Shown here: piece after piece, positions 14,901-17,784 of the stretch
Layout: every line of letters begins with the position of its first letter
Numbering within the stretch: position 1 is the first letter of the stretch
Assembly (NCBI GenBank): GCA_018384055.1
Contig: JAHAZL010000013.1
Location: 1-17,784 of the forward strand
Length of the DNA: 17,784 nucleotides
Direction of reading: 5' to 3'
Source of the DNA: Treponema sp.
Lineage (GTDB): Bacteria > Spirochaetota > Spirochaetia > Treponematales > Treponemataceae
Notes under the pieces: generated by a model
Databases searched by the model: none
The model's input: only the letters and a program-made list of their open reading frames with translations
What the model was told of the DNA's origin: nothing
Translations under genes and position numbers: made by a program

Positions 14901-16613
14901 CAGGCCGATGAAATTTCAATGAACATTACGGAACTTACAAAGGAAGGTCTTTCATTGATTTCAAAATCTGATGCAAGAAGCGTTGCTCGCCGTCAGGAAA
15001 TTCAGGCAATCAGAAACCAGCTCAACGTAAAGCTTGATAACATTCTCAATGAAATTTCAAGGGAAGCTGAAGGAAGCATTCCTGCTTTCAATGATGAAAA
15101 CATTGATACAGAAAACACGGAATATGTTTTCTACAAGCCACTTCTCTACAAGACAGGAAACGACTCGAATTATGTTCACGGAACTGTCCTCATAAAAATC
15201 AGTACGGAATCACTTCTCAGGCAGATTGAAAACCAGCGCAACCTTATTACAAACACATGCATCATCGTTCTTTTGATTGCCCTGATTCTTGCATTTTTAA
15301 GCACATACTTTATGGCAACAATGATTGTTCGTCCTATTCAGAAACTTGTTTCACACGTTGCTCTGATCCGCGATACCGAAGACAAGGAAAAACTTTCGGG
15401 ACATGCAATTGCCATCAACTCTCATGACGAAATCGGTATGCTTGGTGATACTGTAAACGAAATGACTCGTGGACTTGTAGAAGCCGCAGTTCAGAGCAAG
15501 AACCTCACACTCGGTAAAGACATACAGACAAAGTTCATTCCTCTTGAAATCAAAGACGGAATTACAATGACAACAGGAAACCTTAAGGCTAAAGGTGCAG
15601 ACTTCTTCAGCTACTATGCCGGTGCCGACGAACTTTCTGGAGACTACTTTGATTACAAGCAGCTGGACGACAGACACTACGCCATCATCAAGTGTGACGT
15701 TTCAGGACACGGAGTTCCAGCCGCCCTCATCATGGTTGAAGTTGCAACTCTGTTCCTCAACAGTTTCAAGACCTGGAGCATGAAGAATCCGAACCAGGGA
15801 ATCAACATTGCACCTGTTGTCGGACAGATCAACGACCTTCTTGAAAGCCGCGGATTCAAGGGACGCTTTGCAGCCTTTACCCTCTGCATCATGAACACTG
15901 AAACAGGTGACTGCTGGTTCTGCAATGCAGGTGACAACCTCGTTCACATCTACAGCGGATCACAGCGGAAGAAGAATGTAATCAAGCTTCAGGAAACTCC
16001 AGCGGCCGGTATCTTCAGCACTGACCTTGTTGACATGAAGGGCGGCTACAAAGTTTCGAAGCTCACGCTTAAGAAAGACGATGTTCTCTTCCTTTTTACT
16101 GACGGTATCGAAGAAGCAAAGAGAATTTTCCGCGATGAAAATTTTGCACCGACAGTTTGTGCAGAACCAGGACTTGAAAAGGATCAGGAACACGAAAACC
16201 ACAAGTGCGGAGAAGACAACGAGGAAATGTCTCCTGAACGCGTAACTGACATCATCGAATCAGTTTACGCAAGAAAAAAGTTCAAGCTGCATAAGTTCCA
16301 TGCACCTGCACATCAGTCAGACTTTGACTTTGACTTTTCTACCTGCGACGGAACGGCAGATGATGCGGTTCTTGCCCTTGTTTCCGTGGAAAAAGTATTC
16401 CGACTCTACAAACCTGGCAATGTAATCCACAGCGACAGAGTTAAGGTTGACAGGAACATCGACAACTTCCTCCGCCAGCACTTTGTACAGTATCCTGCCT
16501 TCTGCAGCGACCGTGAAGACATCGAAAACGATCCTTCACACATCTACTGGTGCGGTGTAAAGGAAGATCCTCAGTACGATGACCTTACGCTGATTGCCGT
16601 AAAGAAGGGCTGA
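11967..16613 (+). CDS. Membrane PP2C/SpoIIE (RsbU-like) phosphatase with periplasmic Asp-box region
   Basis: 1,548 residues. Signal peptide (1-22). Periplasmic BNR/sialidase-like region with Asp-boxes NSDDGIIW (73-80), SKDGFKNF (125-132), TKDGETW (175-181) and SKDGGKSW (234-241), extending to about 410. Ig/fibronectin-like segments follow (about 420-640; TDYAGNWSDSSVISY, then YVFSIAAIDTVGN), then an IPT/TIG-like part (640-730). TM1 is about 767-785, TM2 836-858, a mainly helical sensor region 860-1090, TM3 1096-1118, then HAMP (1119-1170; PIQKLV, HDEIGMLGDTVNEM). The phosphatase domain keeps its metal-binding Asps: SGDYFDY (Asp1226), CDVSGHGVPAAL (Asp1244), FTDGIEEAK (Asp1379), YDDLTLIAV (1538-1539). 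Such enzymes usually dephosphorylate STAS anti-anti-sigma proteins; none is encoded nearby. Translation is coupled to the TPR gene (ATGA overlap; GAGG 7 nt upstream). The enzyme looks active. Confidence 0.9.
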   Translation: MMLKKTLLCTCLSAASLFMSYASPYFFEDSFVAPDNKENCWYPEGLSSSSRKKTSVYFWEETEDNKIYLSFKNSDDGIIWNTTSRFAGPFEYSGDIPQIYSTATNGSTDILVLLNDREEIVSYTSKDGFKNFTKSILSQNEGFIGPRIFKNYAGGFTLFVSKPQDDSYTLFYSVTKDGETWNPFVEFTVPAQIKNTYNPIAPFLLPVKGGDLVVYQAQYTQSNLISVQLYSSFSKDGGKSWTKPILFSGKETAEGENFYNYTNQNPYILSAKGDEVYIAWERSPFYSTNSDIYFAKITEQGAYKGQIEKISNTGFASKPTLFEFNGTINLFWFTTTNGNRNVYLAQKKGAWWEETEVISSKSAALPSYMFTNGGKELAFVWEEADPKTKKNGIAILKTDHSVAAPKVFAANFKDGQRSRQKSLQADLKATADSSGVKGFSWVWTQNKDKEPSKKITNDPENTKISMEAKKDGVWYLKVRQTDYAGNWSDSSVISYNLDCTPPSAPTIQDIPCSIKGIADSNTFRIAWENNKKDDDIAGYTYTMKYVAPVPKQLVSNPRRPLRISDSEIKELAEELYTANEEDIETEIILPEHIVSNKPFVDYSNIRNGLYVFSIAAIDTVGNIGKQSKYEFIANKYLPVTYVSSVKSETNDFGDTELSITGGGFTYDGQITSVYIDRDGLEPYDYTLRLVSGDYKITSNNRITDISMKRINSGNYRIGLLHSDRGLYFSTEPLLDMEERGTTKLKNRNFFTPAWKVFRDTYKKHYNAAVIVLVLIILLTAGGMTVSTRSLVKTAKETLIVNAEVRALLEGDIMPQEKKRKAAAYKQKGLSLKAKLVLHSTILIAFMDVLIFLGFGYYMIDGQKKTMAQSLHQRVSVMLNSLASGAKVYLPQTTMEDNLSLTDIVNQSSALSESREATITGYSADHARIGLNNVWATTSKEILSGIEENAFLPGVTVLADENLSEIFQVCEGLNSTAQEQADEISMNITELTKEGLSLISKSDARSVARRQEIQAIRNQLNVKLDNILNEISREAEGSIPAFNDENIDTENTEYVFYKPLLYKTGNDSNYVHGTVLIKISTESLLRQIENQRNLITNTCIIVLLIALILAFLSTYFMATMIVRPIQKLVSHVALIRDTEDKEKLSGHAIAINSHDEIGMLGDTVNEMTRGLVEAAVQSKNLTLGKDIQTKFIPLEIKDGITMTTGNLKAKGADFFSYYAGADELSGDYFDYKQLDDRHYAIIKCDVSGHGVPAALIMVEVATLFLNSFKTWSMKNPNQGINIAPVVGQINDLLESRGFKGRFAAFTLCIMNTETGDCWFCNAGDNLVHIYSGSQRKKNVIKLQETPAAGIFSTDLVDMKGGYKVSKLTLKKDDVLFLFTDGIEEAKRIFRDENFAPTVCAEPGLEKDQEHENHKCGEDNEEMSPERVTDIIESVYARKKFKLHKFHAPAHQSDFDFDFSTCDGTADDAVLALVSVEKVFRLYKPGNVIHSDRVKVDRNIDNFLRQHFVQYPAFCSDREDIENDPSHIYWCGVKEDPQYDDLTLIAVKKG

Positions 16614-16630
16614 AGCATTCAGGGTATGAA

Positions 16631-16659
16631 TTGAATTCAAGGCCCTAAAATGTTATAAT
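16631..16659 (+). promoter_or_regulatory. Strong sigma-70-like promoter of the scaffold-GGGtGRT operon
   Basis: TTGAAT (16631-16636), a 17-nt spacer and a perfect TATAAT (16654-16659), with TG at 16651-16652 (extended -10). The start would be near 16666, giving a leader of about 45 nt that ends in GAGGT before the ATG at 16711. Confidence 0.75.
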
Positions 16660-16710
16660 AGAAATGAATGTTGAATTTTTCAGCAAAATTAGATTTTTTC
16701 GAGGTAAACT

Positions 16711-17412
16711 ATGGTCTACACAGCAGAAGTAGAACATATGTGTCCTTTGGCTAAGGGCGCATATCATGGTCCTGCTCCAATTCCTGAAGAAGGAAAATGG
16801 GTTCAGGTTAAGAAAATTGAAGATGTTTCTGGTTTCACACACGGTATCGGTTGGTGTGCTCCACAGCAGGGTGCATGTAAGCTCTCTTTGAACGTTAAGG
16901 ACGGTATCATTGAAGAAGCACTCGTAGAAACAATCGGTTGTTCTGGTATGACACACTCAGCAGCTATGGCTTCTGAAATCCTTATCGGAAAGACACTTCT
17001 TGAAGCCCTCAACACTGACCTTGTTTGCGATGCTATCAACACAGCCATGCGCGAACTCTTCATGCAGATTGTATACGGACGCACACAGTCGGCATACTCT
17101 GAAGGCGGTCTCAAAGTTGGTGCTTCTCTCGAAGACCTCGGTAAGAACCTCCGCTCACAGGTAGGAACAATGTTTGCAACACGCAAGAAAGGTCCTCGTT
17201 ACCTCGAAATGACAGAAGGTTACGTTGAAACAATGGCAGTTGACAAGGATGACCAGATCATCGGTTACAACTGCATTAACTTCGGTAAGCTCATGGATGC
17301 CCTCAAGGCTGGAAAACCTGCCAACGAAGCAATCGAAGGTGCACGCACACACTATGGTCGCGTTACAGCAGAACAGGGTATGGTAAAACTTATCGACCCA
17401 CGCAAGAACTAG
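16711..17412 (+). CDS. NifU/IscU-like iron-sulfur scaffold protein (GGGtGRT partner)
   Basis: This 233-residue soluble protein contains a NifU N-terminal/IscU-like core (about 40-130). EEALVETIGCSGMTHSAAMASEILIGKTLLEAL (68-100) parallels IscU's FGCG.AI.SSS..TE...GKTL and contains Cys77. Other cysteines are 11, 49, 56, 106 and 188; GWCAPQQGACKLSL (47-60) provides a second likely ligand pair. The C-terminal part (165-230) is an extra domain not found in IscU. Proteins of this type are commonly annotated as Fe-S assembly scaffolds and sit directly before GGGtGRT genes, as here (19 nt). Cluster binding is inferred. All eight Arg codons are CGC/CGT and Gly codons are mostly GGT, unlike the AGA/GGA-rich genes upstream. 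With the strong promoter and the GAGGT SD, this suggests high expression. Confidence 0.85.
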   Translation: MVYTAEVEHMCPLAKGAYHGPAPIPEEGKWVQVKKIEDVSGFTHGIGWCAPQQGACKLSLNVKDGIIEEALVETIGCSGMTHSAAMASEILIGKTLLEALNTDLVCDAINTAMRELFMQIVYGRTQSAYSEGGLKVGASLEDLGKNLRSQVGTMFATRKKGPRYLEMTEGYVETMAVDKDDQIIGYNCINFGKLMDALKAGKPANEAIEGARTHYGRVTAEQGMVKLIDPRKN

Positions 17413-17431
17413 GACTTGGAGGAATATAGAA

Positions 17432-17784
17432 ATGGCTACATTATTTGAAGATTACGCTGGTCGTATCCCACAGGTTAACAAGGCACTTAAAGAATACGGA
17501 TTTGCAGAAGGAGAAGAAGGTCTTCAGGCAGCTCGCAAGCTTTGCCAGGACAAGGGTTTTGACCCATACATGGTATGTCAGGAAACACAGCAGATTTGTT
17601 TCGAAGATGCTAAGTGGGCATACGTTCTTGGTTCAGCAATCGCTATCAAGGAAGCAGAAAAGACTGGCGACAAGACAGCTTCTACAGCTGCTGCAAACAT
17701 CGGTAAGGGACTTCAGGCATTCTGTCTCCCTGGTTCAGTAGCTGATGACCGCAAGGTAGGTCTCGGACACGGTAACCTCGGTGC
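17432..17784 (+). CDS. GGGtGRT protein, N-terminal part (cut by window edge)
   Basis: The first 117 residues are in the window. MATLFEDYAGRIPQVNKALKEYG at the start and GKGLQAFCLPGSVADDRKVGLGHGNLG (91-117) match the N-terminal third of the GGGtGRT family as I remember it. The name comes from a Gly-rich motif that would lie downstream of the window. Cysteines at 38, 49, 56 and 98 are visible. A GGAGG SD (17418-17422) lies 9 nt before the ATG, and the gene starts 19 nt after the scaffold gene's stop, so they form one operon. The function is not established. Regular linkage to a NifU-like protein suggests an Fe-S or redox-linked enzyme or carrier. Codon use is the same highly expressed type as its partner. 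Confidence 0.92.
   Translation, partial: MATLFEDYAGRIPQVNKALKEYGFAEGEEGLQAARKLCQDKGFDPYMVCQETQQICFEDAKWAYVLGSAIAIKEAEKTGDKTASTAAANIGKGLQAFCLPGSVADDRKVGLGHGNLG

Noticed and set aside
16621..16646. Possible terminator after the phosphatase gene
   Set aside because: AGGG/CCCT and TGAAT/ATTCA can pair weakly, but the stem is interrupted and no T-run follows. The region is better explained by the promoter at 16631-16659.

Overview
The window looks like chromosomal DNA of a host-associated or rumen-type Treponema, a spirochaete. The evidence is the gene style (DUF4912 next to a DUF1957/GH57 protein, large exported TPR proteins, an RsbU-like phosphatase with a huge periplasmic part), moderate A+T content with AGA/GGA-rich codon use, and dispersed GCAATGACG-type palindromic repeats. 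The species is an inference; no rRNA or marker gene here fixes it.

Layout. Bases 1-193 are the right end of an IS66-type insertion sequence, cut by the window edge. Bases 194-613 hold no gene but carry a composite palindromic repeat in two diverged tandem copies (258-446) and, just after it, a G+C-rich structured element (about 484-581) that resembles the flavo-1 RNA motif. A block of minus-strand genes follows, in transcription order: argS, citrate synthase, an exported NlpC/P60 hydrolase, an Mrp/Nbp35-type Fe-S carrier ATPase, and a tRNA-dihydrouridine synthase. argS and citrate synthase are 26 nt apart and probably share an operon. The NlpC/P60 and Mrp genes each have their own sigma-70-like promoter. 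The gap between mrp and the dus gene is filled by another copy of the dispersed repeat plus a 22-bp tandem array apparently grown from half of it.

From 6,906 the genes are on the plus strand. DUF4912 and a GH57/DUF1957-like protein form a two-gene unit closed by a near-perfect terminator. The GH57-like protein has lost the residues expected at both catalytic positions and looks like a pseudoenzyme. Next come an exported TPR-rich protein and, overlapping it by 4 nt, a 1,548-residue membrane protein. That protein joins a periplasmic Asp-box (BNR-like) region and Ig-like segments to three membrane spans, a HAMP domain and a cytoplasmic PP2C/SpoIIE-type phosphatase. The pair looks like an envelope-sensing signalling unit. 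The window ends with a strongly expressed-looking operon: a NifU/IscU-like scaffold protein followed by the start of a GGGtGRT protein. This pair is conserved, but I know of no established function for it.

Best candidates for under-described biology: (1) the DUF4912 + catalytically dead GH57-like pair, (2) the TPR / propeller-phosphatase pair, (3) the GGGtGRT/scaffold pair, and (4) the flavo-1-like RNA beside repeats that share a sequence core with it.
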